The notes: generated from the sequence alone by a model not told the origin. DNA of 64,000 nucleotides from Pelagibacter sp047722505 (GCF_047722505.1 NZ_CP159814.1:372001-436000), one strand, 5' to 3'; positions 1-8,892 are shown, counted from the stretch's first letter. Translations and numbers: made by a program.

Positions 1-1
1 A

Positions 2-1006
2 AATAAAGTTAGCAATGTATCATTAACTATTGAAAATCAGGGTGATATTATTTGTTTACTAGGTCCATCTGGAATTGGTAAAACTACAATACTTAGAACA
101 ATTGCAGGTCTAGAAAAAATTAATACAGGAAAAATTATATTAAAAGACAAAACACTCTCTTCCAAAGATATTCATATAGAACCAGAGGATAGGAACATAT
201 CAATGGCTTTTCAGGATAATTCACTTTTTCCACATTATAATGTTTTAGAAAATATAAAATTTGGTGCTGAAAGAAATAAAAAGAAAAAAAAAAGCTTAAA
301 TATAAATGAGATAATTAAATTTCTTCATATTGACCATGTGGTTGATAAATTTCCACATCAGATAAGCTCAGGTGAGGCTCAAAGAGCTTCTTTAGCTAGA
401 TCTTTATTATCTAACCCAGATTTGTTATTATTGGATGAACCCTTATCAAATGTTGATCAAAGCTTTAAAGAGGAAATCCAAGTTAAGTTAAAACAAATAT
501 TAACTGAGCAAAAAATAACAACCATTATTGTTACACATGACTCGTATGAAGCTTTTTATCTAGGTACAAAATGTGGAATAATTCTAGACCAACAATTAAA
601 ACAGTTTGATGATCCATATAATGTTTATCATTTTCCAAATTCTGTAGAAGTAGTCAATTTTCTGAATAGAGGAATTTTAATTCCAGCAAAAGTTACTGGC
701 GAAAATAGTTTAGAGAGTGATGATCTTGGAACAATAACTGGAGATTTTATAAAACATTACCCAAAAGGATCTGAGGTTCAACTTTTACTACAACCAGAAG
801 ATCTAGAACATGATGATCAGAGTAATTTAAAATTAGAAGTAGTTGATAGAAAATTTAGAGGAACAAATTTTATTTACACCCTTAAAACTGTGAGTAATAA
901 ATTAATACCTGTGTTTGTTCATTCTCACCATATTCATCAGCATGAAGTAGATGAAAAATTTGGTATCAAGAGACCAATTAATATTGATCATATAGTCTGT
1001 TTCTAA
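2..1006 (+). CDS. ABC transporter ATP-binding protein, ferric iron (FbpC-like) type, 5' partial
   Basis: This is the ATPase of a binding-protein-dependent ABC importer. The reading frame is open from base 2, so the start lies outside the window. The Walker A motif GPSGIGKTT (near base 63) is upstream of the first in-frame ATG at 203, which shows that ATG is not the true start. Q-loop (AFQD), signature (ISSGEAQRASLAR), Walker B (LLLLDEP) and switch histidine (IIVTHD) follow in order. The C-terminal ~100 residues resemble the TOBE-type regulatory region of the FbpC/spermidine-type ATPases, which suggests ferric iron as substrate. The partner permease and binding protein would lie upstream, outside the window, so the substrate is an inference. 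Confidence 0.85.
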   Translation, partial: NKVSNVSLTIENQGDIICLLGPSGIGKTTILRTIAGLEKINTGKIILKDKTLSSKDIHIEPEDRNISMAFQDNSLFPHYNVLENIKFGAERNKKKKKSLNINEIIKFLHIDHVVDKFPHQISSGEAQRASLARSLLSNPDLLLLDEPLSNVDQSFKEEIQVKLKQILTEQKITTIIVTHDSYEAFYLGTKCGIILDQQLKQFDDPYNVYHFPNSVEVVNFLNRGILIPAKVTGENSLESDDLGTITGDFIKHYPKGSEVQLLLQPEDLEHDDQSNLKLEVVDRKFRGTNFIYTLKTVSNKLIPVFVHSHHIHQHEVDEKFGIKRPINIDHIVCF

Positions 1007-1024
1007 TACAAAACTTGAATTAAA

Positions 1025-1723
1025 ATGAACGAAAGATTAAAAACCTTATCTAGAGGAATAATTGACGTAACTCCTTTAATGATACCTGTAGTTCCATTTG
1101 GAATTATCTTTGGAGTTATTGGAATGGAATTAGGACTGAGTTCATACATGACGTTTGGCATGTCCATTATAATTTTTGGTGGAGCTTCTCAAATAGTTTT
1201 GCTTCAGTTATTTTCAGGTGGAGCCTCTTCTTTAGTTACGATAACATCTGTTGGTGCAGTAAATTCTAGACATTTGTTATATGGTGCAGTTTTTTCTGAA
1301 TATTTATCTCATTTAAAATTAACGTGGAAACTTATTTTATCTTATGTGATAATTGATCAAGCTTTTGCAGTCTCAAATACATATTTTAAAAATAATAAAA
1401 AGAATAACTACAAGCATTACCACTTATTAGGAGCTGGTTTTACCTGCTGGACAGTTTGGCAAATATCAACAGTTTTAGGTATAGTTCTAGGGTCAGTTAT
1501 TCCAGAAGAGTTAGGTTTAAGTTTTACTATTTCTTTAACCTTTTTAGCTTTGTTAATTAACGATTTTAGAAAGCTTAAAAATATTGTTGTAATGTTGGTA
1601 TCAGGGGTAGTTGCAACTATCGGTTATAATATAATACCATTTCAAGCATATATCATCGTTGCAGCAATAGGAGCTTTGCTAGTTGCTTCACTATTAACCT
1701 TGATAACTTTAAAGAAAAATTAA
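1025..1723 (+). CDS. azlC: AzlC family branched-chain amino acid exporter, large subunit
   Basis: Integral membrane protein of 232 residues with several hydrophobic helices. The early segment with PVVPFGIIFGVIG, the GGASQIVLLQL segment and the NSRHLLYGA motif are typical of AzlC, the large component of the two-part AzlCD permease linked to azaleucine resistance and branched-chain amino acid efflux. The stop codon overlaps the start of the next gene by one base, and that gene is AzlD-like, so the pair is translationally coupled and very probably forms one transporter. Substrate is inferred from the family. Confidence 0.88.
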   Translation: MNERLKTLSRGIIDVTPLMIPVVPFGIIFGVIGMELGLSSYMTFGMSIIIFGGASQIVLLQLFSGGASSLVTITSVGAVNSRHLLYGAVFSEYLSHLKLTWKLILSYVIIDQAFAVSNTYFKNNKKNNYKHYHLLGAGFTCWTVWQISTVLGIVLGSVIPEELGLSFTISLTFLALLINDFRKLKNIVVMLVSGVVATIGYNIIPFQAYIIVAAIGALLVASLLTLITLKKN

Positions 1724-2040
1724 TGCATTGGTCGACAATTATTTACTGTGGAATAATTACTTATCTAACAAGGTTTTCTATGATTTTTTTATTAAAAGAG
1801 GACATATTAAACGTTAAGACAAAAAAAATACTTTCTTACGTGCCTTCTGCTATTTTTCCAGCAATAATTTTTCCACCAATATTTCTAGATAGTGCTGGTT
1901 CCTTAGACTTTGAAAGTAATCCTAAAATTTTAGCAGCTGTATTTGCCATAATTATTGGTTATTTCAGTCGAAGTATTATCGCTACAATATTTGCAGGACT
2001 TATTTCTTATTGGTTTTTAATTTTTGTATATTACCAATAG
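1723..2040 (+). CDS. azlD: AzlD family protein, small subunit of AzlCD transporter
   Basis: Small hydrophobic protein of 105 residues with three to four predicted membrane helices. The segment ITYLTRFSMIFLL near the N-terminus and the later YVPSAIFPAIIFPP segment fit the AzlD family, which pairs with AzlC to export branched-chain amino acids. Its ATG shares one base with the azlC stop (TAATG arrangement), so the two are made together. Length is normal for the family. No substrate evidence beyond family membership. Confidence 0.85.
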   Translation: MHWSTIIYCGIITYLTRFSMIFLLKEDILNVKTKKILSYVPSAIFPAIIFPPIFLDSAGSLDFESNPKILAAVFAIIIGYFSRSIIATIFAGLISYWFLIFVYYQ

Positions 2041-2063
2041 AAAAACTTATAATTAAACCCCTC

Positions 2064-2957
2064 ATGTTTCATAAATTTAAAGTTAGCAACGATTTACTTG
2101 GCATATTTTATATGCTTTTATGTCAATTCTCATTTGCAACAAATGATGCTTTTGTAAAAGTAATTTACCAAAACTATGATGAAATATTTGTTTTAAACCA
2201 AATCATTTTTATAAGAGGTATTTTTACATTATTTTTCATTTTATTATTTCTTTATATTAAGAAAGAACTTAATTTTAAATTAATCTTTGCTTCAAATGAA
2301 TTAAGAGTGAGAGGTATCTTAGAGTCTTTAGCGGCTTTATTTTTTTTCATTGGTATAGCTTTACTGCCCTTTGCAAATGTTTATATTTTACTAAGTATGG
2401 CACCAATTTTATTAACTGCATTTAGTGCAATATTTTTAAATGAAAAAGTTAGATGGAGAAGATGGAGTGCAGTATTGTTGGGTTTTATTGGTGTAGTGGT
2501 AGTGATAAATCCTGGAAAATTAGAGACTAGTTATTATTTTATCTTTCCGATAATTGCAGCAATTATGCTTTCGATTAGAGATATGTACACAAAAAATTTT
2601 AAAAAAAACTACCACAGTCTACAAGTCGCTTTTATGACCTGTTTTGTTGTAACTGCTCTTTTTGGCCTGTTAAGTATTTATAAATTTTACGATTTTAGTT
2701 TAAAGGATATCTTCATTCTGTTTATTGCTGCATTTTTTCTAGCGCTAGGCTACATTTTTTCAATAGCAACAATCAAAATTGCACTAGTTTCTGTCACTTC
2801 AACATTTAGATATTCGGTTATTTTATGGGGAATACTATATGGATATTTTCTATTTGATGAGGTGCCATCAACTAACAGCTATATAGGAGCTTTAATAATT
2901 GTTATTAGTGGGTTAGTTATTATTTCAAGACAAAAAAAGATTGGCGTTATAAAATAA
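2064..2957 (+). CDS. EamA/DMT family transporter
   Basis: Membrane protein with about ten hydrophobic helices and the internally duplicated EamA layout: the first repeat holds FATNDAFVK and SMAPILLTAFSAIFLNEKVRWRRW, and a second copy of the helix pattern ends in FLFDEVPS. Members export metabolites such as amino acids or S-adenosylmethionine; the substrate cannot be told here. I chose the ATG at 2064 because the upstream in-frame ATG at 2010 would overlap azlD by 31 bp and add a non-conserved-looking tail. That gives 297 residues, usual for the family. Confidence 0.85.
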   Translation: MFHKFKVSNDLLGIFYMLLCQFSFATNDAFVKVIYQNYDEIFVLNQIIFIRGIFTLFFILLFLYIKKELNFKLIFASNELRVRGILESLAALFFFIGIALLPFANVYILLSMAPILLTAFSAIFLNEKVRWRRWSAVLLGFIGVVVVINPGKLETSYYFIFPIIAAIMLSIRDMYTKNFKKNYHSLQVAFMTCFVVTALFGLLSIYKFYDFSLKDIFILFIAAFFLALGYIFSIATIKIALVSVTSTFRYSVILWGILYGYFLFDEVPSTNSYIGALIIVISGLVIISRQKKIGVIK

Positions 2958-3002
2958 AATCAAATTCTTGTTAATCGAATTTTTAAGACATATGATTGTT
3001 AG

Positions 3003-3368
3003 ATGAAAAAAATATTAATTATAATTTTTACATTATTTACAATGAAGACTTTTGCGGTAGATAAAAGTACAACTTTTAATAATGAAATTTTTCAAAAAGC
3101 TCAACTAGAGGGAAAAACTGTTGTTATTAATTCTTGGAATGAAACTTGCACAACATGCAAGGCACAGATAAAGATTTTAGATCAAGCGGAAAATGAATTT
3201 AAAAATGTTCTTTTTTTAAGCTTTGAACAAACCAAAGATAAAGATATAGCAAAACAATTAGGCATTGATTATTGGACTACAATTGTTGTGTATAAAGATA
3301 ATAAAGAAGTACACAGAAGTATTGGTCAAACTAACAAAGCTAAAATCTACGAATTAATAAAATCCTAA
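3003..3368 (+). CDS. Periplasmic thioredoxin-like protein
   Basis: Protein of 121 residues beginning with a basic-hydrophobic signal peptide that ends near TFA. The mature part has a short thioredoxin fold with the redox motif C49-T-T-C52 preceded by INSWNE. The CTTC active site differs from the usual CGPC, so the redox potential may differ. A likely role is a periplasmic disulfide reductase or a thioredoxin-like helper; there is no membrane partner alongside. The cis-proline region appears as YWTTIVVYKDN, where a Thr stands at the expected Pro, so catalysis is not certain. Confidence 0.75.
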   Translation: MKKILIIIFTLFTMKTFAVDKSTTFNNEIFQKAQLEGKTVVINSWNETCTTCKAQIKILDQAENEFKNVLFLSFEQTKDKDIAKQLGIDYWTTIVVYKDNKEVHRSIGQTNKAKIYELIKS

Positions 3369-3403
3369 TATCAAATAATAGGCTCATTATCTTTTATTTG
3401 ATA
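3369..3403. terminator. AT-rich inverted repeat between convergent genes
   Basis: A perfect 10-bp inverted repeat (TATCAAATAA at 3369-3378 and its complement at 3394-3403, 15-nt loop) sits between the thioredoxin-like gene and the convergent small membrane-protein gene, whose stop it overlaps. Position suggests a bidirectional terminator, but the stem is AT-rich with only one G-C pair, and no long U tract follows. Confidence 0.4.
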
Positions 3404-3579
3404 ATCCAAAAGATGATATTAATTATATAAACTAAAATACCATAAAATAAAAACATGAGTATTTTATCTTTTCCTGTTTTTTCCTCCCAGTTCAATTTAA
3501 ATAATACTGATGGAGAAACCACCAATAAGATAACTCCAATCACGATTACAAGTATTGATAAAATTATAAATACATTCAT
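3394..3579 (-). CDS. Small two-helix membrane protein, unknown function
   Basis: 61-residue protein with two hydrophobic stretches (roughly residues 3-28 and 42-60) separated by a charged segment, NWEEKTGKDK. I do not recognise a family. It lies 8 bp downstream of the ETHE1-like persulfide dioxygenase gene on the same strand, so the two are likely co-transcribed, which hints at a link to sulfide or persulfide handling or simply membrane association. Its composition is consistent with a genuine membrane peptide rather than a chance frame. Confidence 0.6.
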   Translation of the reverse strand: MNVFIILSILVIVIGVILLVVSPSVLFKLNWEEKTGKDKILMFLFYGILVYIINIIFWIIK

Positions 3580-3587
3580 ATTAAAAA

Positions 3588-4271
3588 TTAAATAGCTCCA
3601 AGTTTAATATTGCTTGCAACATTTATGTCCATTAATTTTGGCTTAGATAAATTTAAATTATTCATTATATCAATATATTCGTTTATACTGTTCACCTGTA
3701 GCCTAGGATTAAACTTTTGTTCTTTACCAATACTGCTTACGGTCTGTCCATTATAGTCATGAGCAGGATATAATAAAGTTTCTTCAGGAAGTTTTAATAA
3801 TCTATTAAAAATAGAATTATACGAGTCTTCTGGATTACCACCTTGAAAGTCAGTTCTACCAGTTCCATTAATTAATAAAGTATCTCCTGAAAAGAGATAA
3901 TCATCCATAAGAAAACTGTAACTATCTTTAGTATGTCCAGGTGTATAAATTACCTTTATTTCTAATTTATCGACATAAATTATCTCATTATCTTTAACTT
4001 TAATTTCAACTGCATCAGATGGAGTATGTTCACCCATTATTGTTGTGCAATTTGTTTTGTTTTTTAATTTTGAAGCTGCAGTTATATGATCAGCATGAAT
4101 GTGTGTATCTATAACTTTTACTAATTTTAAATCCAATTCATTAAGAAGTTTTATATACTGTTCAATATTCTTTAATACAGGATCAATGATTAATGCCTCA
4201 CGACCTTTAGCGGATGCTATTAAATATGTGTAAGTACTAGAGGTTTTATCAAATAACTGTCTAAATAACAT
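3588..4271 (-). CDS. MBL-fold metallohydrolase, ETHE1-like persulfide dioxygenase
   Basis: A 227-residue metallo-beta-lactamase-fold protein. The motif T-H57-I-H59-A-D61-H62 supplies metal ligands, GHTKDS and FSGDTLL the next ones, and PAHDYNGQ the last. The pattern HADH with short length, and the late MDINVASN segment, match the persulfide dioxygenase / ETHE1 group rather than glyoxalase II. These iron enzymes oxidise glutathione persulfide to sulfite. Sulfite production could connect with the APS reductase genes at 35-38 kb, but that link is inference. The small membrane gene follows on the same strand. Confidence 0.78.
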   Translation of the reverse strand: MLFRQLFDKTSSTYTYLIASAKGREALIIDPVLKNIEQYIKLLNELDLKLVKVIDTHIHADHITAASKLKNKTNCTTIMGEHTPSDAVEIKVKDNEIIYVDKLEIKVIYTPGHTKDSYSFLMDDYLFSGDTLLINGTGRTDFQGGNPEDSYNSIFNRLLKLPEETLLYPAHDYNGQTVSSIGKEQKFNPRLQVNSINEYIDIMNNLNLSKPKLMDINVASNIKLGAI

Positions 4272-4344
4272 AATGAGATAATATCATAATAATAAGTATT
4301 CGATTAAGCAATATTTTTTGATTAACTATAATTTAGAGATACAA

Positions 4345-5658
4345 TTACTTATTAAATTTTAAATAAATTCTATCCATGTAATAGTATAGAGACAGGGCTC
4401 TTAAGATCATAAAAATACACAATGAAATCCAAACACCAGTGTTACCCATTAAACCAGTTAAGAATATAGATATAGGAAGATAACTAAATACTGAAAAAAT
4501 CATGGCATTTCGAAGCTCTTTTGTTTGTGAAACTCCAATAAATATTCCATCAAATTGAAAACAAAAAGAAGAGATTAAAGGCATGATAATTAACCATACT
4601 GCATAAGAAGAGCTAAGATTTCTTATCTTCTCAATGTCAGACATTAAGTTAATTACATAATTATTAATTAAAAAATAAATAATTGAGATAATAAGCCCAG
4701 TAATAGAGCTTAAAATAAAGGAGTTTTGAACAATTTTCTTAAAAAGAGTAATGTCTTTTTTACCGAGTGAATACCCAACCATACCTTCAGTAGAGAAGGC
4801 GTAAGCATCAAGAATAAAAGCTGATAAAAAAACTAAATTAATCAAAATTGCATTAGCTGCAATATAATCTTCACCGATTTGACTACCAAGGTAGGTAAAC
4901 CACAAAAAAGAGAATGTTAAAAGAATGGTTCTAATAAATATGTTTATATTTATATTAAATATATTTTTAATTTTTTTTAGATCAATTAATTCATCAAACT
5001 TGATCTTTAACTTCGACATTCTGTTTAGATACAAAAAAGTATAAATTAAAAAAGATATTGAAATAAATAAAGCGGAGAATAAAGTTCCATATGCAACACC
5101 TTTAATATTTAGATCAAATTTAGAAACAAAAATAATACTTAAGATTATATTTAGTATTGAAAATAAACTTATAGCTAAACTAGATATTTTAGTCTTTTGT
5201 AACCCAATAAATAACCCAGTAATAATGTATAATGTTAATTCACCAGGTGCTGACCAAATTCTAATTTGAAAATAATCTTGATAAAATTTTTCAGTTGTCT
5301 CAGACAACTCAAATATATTTAAACTTAATCTATAAATATAGCTTTGAAGAGAAATTATGATTAAAGAAATTACCAATACAAAAACCAGATTTCTGAGAAT
5401 AATATTAAAAACTTCAGAATAATCCTCTTTACCATATGCCTGAGATACCAATCCGACCGTACCCATTCTTAAGAAGCCAAAACTCCAAAAAATCATTGAA
5501 AATAAATTTGCTGCTACAGATGTTGCTGACAAATAAGATACATTATCAAGATTACCCATCAATCCAGTATCAATAATCCCAACCATTGGAATGGCTAAAT
5601 TTGCAAAAAAAATAGGAATGGATAATTTTAAGATGTACTTTACTGAGGAGTTTTGCAT
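4345..5658 (-). CDS. MATE family efflux transporter (DinF-like)
   Basis: Membrane protein of 437 residues with about twelve hydrophobic helices and the two-bundle MATE architecture. Visible landmarks include IPIFFANLAIPMVGIIDTGLMG at the start (split here from a longer segment), SFGFLRMGTVGLVSQAYG in the first bundle, and DAYAFSTEGMVGYSLGKK in the second. MATE proteins expel cationic drugs or metabolites using a sodium or proton gradient. It lies directly downstream (by one base or less) of the ADP-ribosylglycohydrolase-like gene on the same strand, so the two appear to form an operon. Confidence 0.85.
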   Translation of the reverse strand: MQNSSVKYILKLSIPIFFANLAIPMVGIIDTGLMGNLDNVSYLSATSVAANLFSMIFWSFGFLRMGTVGLVSQAYGKEDYSEVFNIILRNLVFVLVISLIIISLQSYIYRLSLNIFELSETTEKFYQDYFQIRIWSAPGELTLYIITGLFIGLQKTKISSLAISLFSILNIILSIIFVSKFDLNIKGVAYGTLFSALFISISFLIYTFLYLNRMSKLKIKFDELIDLKKIKNIFNININIFIRTILLTFSFLWFTYLGSQIGEDYIAANAILINLVFLSAFILDAYAFSTEGMVGYSLGKKDITLFKKIVQNSFILSSITGLIISIIYFLINNYVINLMSDIEKIRNLSSSYAVWLIIMPLISSFCFQFDGIFIGVSQTKELRNAMIFSVFSYLPISIFLTGLMGNTGVWISLCIFMILRALSLYYYMDRIYLKFNK

Positions 5659-6612
5659 TTAAGCAATATACTTCAATATATTTTTTGCAGGATTTGTTTT
5701 TTTAATCCAATCTTGAGGGATACCTTTTATACCTTTATAAGCTGCAAAATAAGCACCAACAAAATTAGCACGAGAACAATTACATCCACCAGCTTTAATT
5801 GTTTTAATAACTGCTGTTTTAAAACTTTTAGAGGTGATAATTGCATGTATTGCCCCATTAAAAGTTCCTGGATAACTACACGCTTTACCAAATTTCTTTA
5901 CAACAAAATTATGAGGTTTTGATTTTATTTTCTTAACCTTTTTGATGTTTTCAATAACGTTTTTGAAATATTTGTTTTTTATATTTTTTCTTAAAAAAGT
6001 ACTAATAGGATCTTTGTCTCTTTTATCAGCTAACTCAATAATCTTAAGTTTTGCCATAGCAAATTGTTCACTAATTTTTCCATTAGCAACTGTTCTTATA
6101 ATTTTTTTTGTTTTTTGGTCAGAATTATTTAAAAAATAAAAAGGTAGACTTGCACAATATCCATCAGACTCGTTAACTTTAATTCCACCAGTAATAGTTT
6201 TTTTTAATTTAATATTTTTAATAGTTTCTAAGATATTTTGATGGATCCAAGGACCTTTCATCGCTGTTTTCCATTTAATCTTTTTGTATTTTTTTCTTAA
6301 GGATAAGTTTTTCCAGTACTTTGAACCTGGTCCAAAATTTTTGACAATATTATTTTTAAAAAGTTTAATGACTTCTTTGTAATTAGTTGTCTTAGTTAAT
6401 GTTTTAAACATCACCTGACCTACATCATTGTATCCAGAAACTTCACCAGTTTTAATAGAGTAGAATGGAGACCTATTTTGATTAAAGAAAGCAATATTTT
6501 TTTTTCCTTTAATATAAGAACTTAGTTTTTTTTTATCATACACCCAATGCAAAGGTCTTGCTGCTGCATCTGCAACTGTCGCTCCAAGAAATATATGTAA
6601 TTTACGAAACAT
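5659..6612 (-). CDS. ADP-ribosylglycohydrolase (crystallin J1-type) family protein
   Basis: 317-residue protein with the N-terminal GATVADAAARPLHWVYD segment and the C-terminal GGCNCSRANFVGAYFAAYKG segment that mark the ADP-ribosylglycohydrolase superfamily, nearest in pattern to the crystallin J1-like branch. These fold as an all-helical di-magnesium hydrolase. In the canonical enzymes the C-terminal motif is GGDTDT; here Cys replaces the first Asp, so metal binding or substrate may be altered. The gene is followed immediately by the MATE transporter gene. Its 5' end faces a divergent methyltransferase gene across a 51-bp gap that must hold both promoters. Confidence 0.7.
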   Translation of the reverse strand: MFRKLHIFLGATVADAAARPLHWVYDKKKLSSYIKGKKNIAFFNQNRSPFYSIKTGEVSGYNDVGQVMFKTLTKTTNYKEVIKLFKNNIVKNFGPGSKYWKNLSLRKKYKKIKWKTAMKGPWIHQNILETIKNIKLKKTITGGIKVNESDGYCASLPFYFLNNSDQKTKKIIRTVANGKISEQFAMAKLKIIELADKRDKDPISTFLRKNIKNKYFKNVIENIKKVKKIKSKPHNFVVKKFGKACSYPGTFNGAIHAIITSKSFKTAVIKTIKAGGCNCSRANFVGAYFAAYKGIKGIPQDWIKKTNPAKNILKYIA

Positions 6613-6663
6613 GAATAACTAATACTTTATTTGAATAAAAGTTAAAATGTTTTAAATTAAATA

Positions 6664-7377
6664 ATGTTAAGTATAAAAAATTGGGACAACAATACTTGGA
6701 TTTCATCTAAAAAATATATTAAGTCCTTCAATAATTTTTTGGTAAAACAAAAAAAACTGACTAAACACTCAAAAATTTTAGATATTGGATGCGGTCGTGG
6801 TAAGATTATGGGCTCATTATCCTCTAAACTTAAATTAATAAATAAGCCCATCGGACTTGATATCGAAAATCATAAGGATTTTGACAAAAGGATTTCCTTT
6901 AAAAAAATAAATGCAATTAAATATCTTACAATTAACAAAAAAAAATTTGATTTAATTTTGATTAAACAAACCATTCATTTTTTTAATCTAAGAGATATTA
7001 AAAAGATATTAAGATTTGCACATGATAGTTTAGAAGCAGGAGGGGTTATTTTAATTTTAACTTTAGATACAAAAAATAATGAAATTCCTACATTTTCTTT
7101 AATGAAACAAAAACTTAACCACTTATTTAAAAGAGAAAATCTTATTTGGAAAAAACTACTTCAACTTAATATTAAAAAAAATATCACTAAATTTAATTTT
7201 AAAGTGAATGTTAAAAAAAACACATATTTAAAGATAATAAAGCAGCGTTATATATCTACTTTATTAAAATTTAGCTCACTTCAAATTTCTAATGGAATTA
7301 ATGAGATTAATCTTAAATATAAAAAAAACATCTTATTTAATGATAAACTTAAATGTATAATATTTACAAAAGTCTAA
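6664..7377 (+). CDS. Class I SAM-dependent methyltransferase
   Basis: 237-residue protein with the Rossmann methyltransferase motif I as ILDIGCGRGKIMGSL (about residues 39-53), the acidic end of strand 2 at GLDIENH, motif post-I near FDLILIKQTIHFF and a later AGGVILILTLD strand. The N-terminal ~35 residues (starting SIKNWDNNTWISS) resemble a substrate-capping region. The methyl acceptor cannot be predicted. The final third is lysine-rich and poorly patterned. The 3' end overlaps the convergent cytochrome b561 gene by 4 bp. Confidence 0.75.
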   Translation: MLSIKNWDNNTWISSKKYIKSFNNFLVKQKKLTKHSKILDIGCGRGKIMGSLSSKLKLINKPIGLDIENHKDFDKRISFKKINAIKYLTINKKKFDLILIKQTIHFFNLRDIKKILRFAHDSLEAGGVILILTLDTKNNEIPTFSLMKQKLNHLFKRENLIWKKLLQLNIKKNITKFNFKVNVKKNTYLKIIKQRYISTLLKFSSLQISNGINEINLKYKKNILFNDKLKCIIFTKV

Positions 7378-7916
7378 AGAATTCTTTTCAAGATATTTTC
7401 TTTTAAAAAAAATTTATGAAATAGTACCGCTAAAATATGTAATGTAATTAATCCAATCAATGCATAATTAGCCAATATATGCATTGAATAAAACTGCTCA
7501 GAAAGTTCATAATTGTAAGTTAAATTAATTTTTTTAAAAAAAATAATCAGGCTTTCACCATTAAATAGTTTTTTTAAGATACCTGAGGATGTGACTGATA
7601 ACAAAGTTAAATATAATAGTAGATGATTTAATTTTGATATAAATTTTTGTCCTAGAAAAGCACTACCTTTAAAATCAGGTGTTGGTGATAGTAATTTAGA
7701 AATCAACCTTACCAGGGTTACATAAAATATGATTAATCCAAATAATATATGATAATTTTCTATATCAACTCTAGTTTGATCAAAATCTAAATCTACCAAA
7801 TAAAAGCCAAGTGGTATTTGAATTAATAATCCTGCGGCAGTTAGCCAATGGAATAATTTGTTTAGTAATCCATATTTTGATTTATTATTTAATATAGACA
7901 TGATTAAATTAAACAT
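7374..7916 (-). CDS. Cytochrome b561 family di-heme membrane protein
   Basis: 180-residue protein with four hydrophobic helices and histidines in the places expected for the bacterial cytochrome b561 family: LFHWLTAAGLL in helix 1, NYHILFGLIIFYVTLVRL in helix 2, and paired SMHILANY and TLHILAVLFH in helices 3 and 4. Such proteins bind two b hemes and move electrons between quinol and periplasmic carriers. The start could be ATG at 7916 or six codons later. It is divergent from a cytochrome c' gene with only 3 bp between starts, so a functional pairing and shared control region are likely. Confidence 0.8.
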   Translation of the reverse strand: MFNLIMSILNNKSKYGLLNKLFHWLTAAGLLIQIPLGFYLVDLDFDQTRVDIENYHILFGLIIFYVTLVRLISKLLSPTPDFKGSAFLGQKFISKLNHLLLYLTLLSVTSSGILKKLFNGESLIIFFKKINLTYNYELSEQFYSMHILANYALIGLITLHILAVLFHKFFLKENILKRIL

Positions 7917-7919
7917 ATT

Positions 7920-8363
7920 ATGACAATAATTAAAAATACTTTATTTTTTATATTTATATTACTATTTAGTTTCAGCGCTTTTTCCGAACAAACTGTAGAA
8001 GAAATTATCAAAGAAAGAAAATCTATTTTTAATAAAAATTACAAAACTGCTAAAAGAGTCCAAGGTCTTGCTTCTAATGGAGATATAGTTGAAGCAAAAA
8101 AACTAATGATTGAAATGAGTGATAATTATAAAAGATTATTAGAGCTTTTTCCTGAAAATTCAAAAGTAGGATTTAAAACGGAAGCATTGCCTTCTATTTG
8201 GGAAAATAAAGATGAATTTAATTTATTAATGACAAAAGCTTCAAATAATATGATTGAGCTAACGTCTGTTATTGATGGAGCAGAAGATGTGAGGACAGCT
8301 CTTGGAAAATATATGTGGAGTAGCTGTAAGTCTTGTCACTCAAAATTTAGAGCAGAACATTAA
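7920..8363 (+). CDS. Cytochrome c' family (class II cytochrome c)
   Basis: 147-residue secreted heme protein. A signal peptide ends near the FSAFSE junction; the mature protein is helical, and the heme-attachment motif C-K-S-C-H lies eight residues before the C-terminus, which is the class II (cytochrome c') arrangement. Met and aromatic residues in helix 1 are less clear, so the axial ligand cannot be assigned. Likely a periplasmic electron carrier or NO/redox-binding protein. It is divergent with the b561 gene and is followed 15 bp later by an unrecognised gene on the same strand. Confidence 0.83.
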   Translation: MTIIKNTLFFIFILLFSFSAFSEQTVEEIIKERKSIFNKNYKTAKRVQGLASNGDIVEAKKLMIEMSDNYKRLLELFPENSKVGFKTEALPSIWENKDEFNLLMTKASNNMIELTSVIDGAEDVRTALGKYMWSSCKSCHSKFRAEH

Positions 8364-8378
8364 GTTGAAAATTTAAAA

Positions 8379-8888
8379 ATGTTATCTGATAAGATTAAAG
8401 AATATCTAAATGAATATATAAGCCAGGAAGTCTATGTTCAAGTAGCTGTTGCTAAGGGTAAGAATAAAATCTCAACTAATGCTGCGATTAGTAAGTACTT
8501 TGAAAGCAATCATTTCACTGGATTAGTTGAAGGTAAACCTTACAATACTTTTTTAGACGATCTTAAAGATAAGTGTTTAGGAAAATTAGTAAACTCTCCA
8601 ATGAAAGATAGCAAAACAGAGGATGAAATTATTATTGAGTTACAAAAAAAACTTAACACTTTAAAAATTGAAGAATTAAATGATACTTACTGGGAAGTAG
8701 AGACTGGTGAATATTTAAGTGGAACAGATATTAAAGAAATTGAACTTGAGAGAGATACTTTAATTAAATTTTTAAGCTCAGAAAATGAAGCGCATGAAAC
8801 GGTTAGCACTCTTTGTAAAAACTATGAAAAACTTTGTATTGAAAAGTACCCAGAAGCTCCATTACCTCTAGAAATTTTAAGCAACTAA
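8379..8888 (+). CDS. Conserved-looking hypothetical protein
   Basis: 169-residue soluble, acidic protein that I do not recognise. It lacks a signal peptide or membrane helix. The sequence looks helical, with charged stretches such as DSKTEDEIIIELQKKLN and ELERDTLIKFLSSENEAHE. It lies 15 bp after the cytochrome c' gene, so the two probably share a transcript. The 3' end meets the convergent tenA gene only four bases away. Confidence 0.6.
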   Translation: MLSDKIKEYLNEYISQEVYVQVAVAKGKNKISTNAAISKYFESNHFTGLVEGKPYNTFLDDLKDKCLGKLVNSPMKDSKTEDEIIIELQKKLNTLKIEELNDTYWEVETGEYLSGTDIKEIELERDTLIKFLSSENEAHETVSTLCKNYEKLCIEKYPEAPLPLEILSN

Positions 8889-8892
8889 AAAT

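Noticed and set aside
2010..2063. Longer start for the EamA transporter gene inside azlD
   Set aside because: It overlaps azlD by 31 bp and adds residues before the normal family start; the ATG at 2064 gives a usual length.
5653..6139. Plus-strand frames opposite the ADP-ribosylglycohydrolase-like gene
   Set aside because: Shadow frames with no recognisable motif; the minus-strand gene explains the coding signal.
6657..6851. Minus-strand frame over the methyltransferase start
   Set aside because: It lies opposite motif I of the methyltransferase and shows no independent signal.
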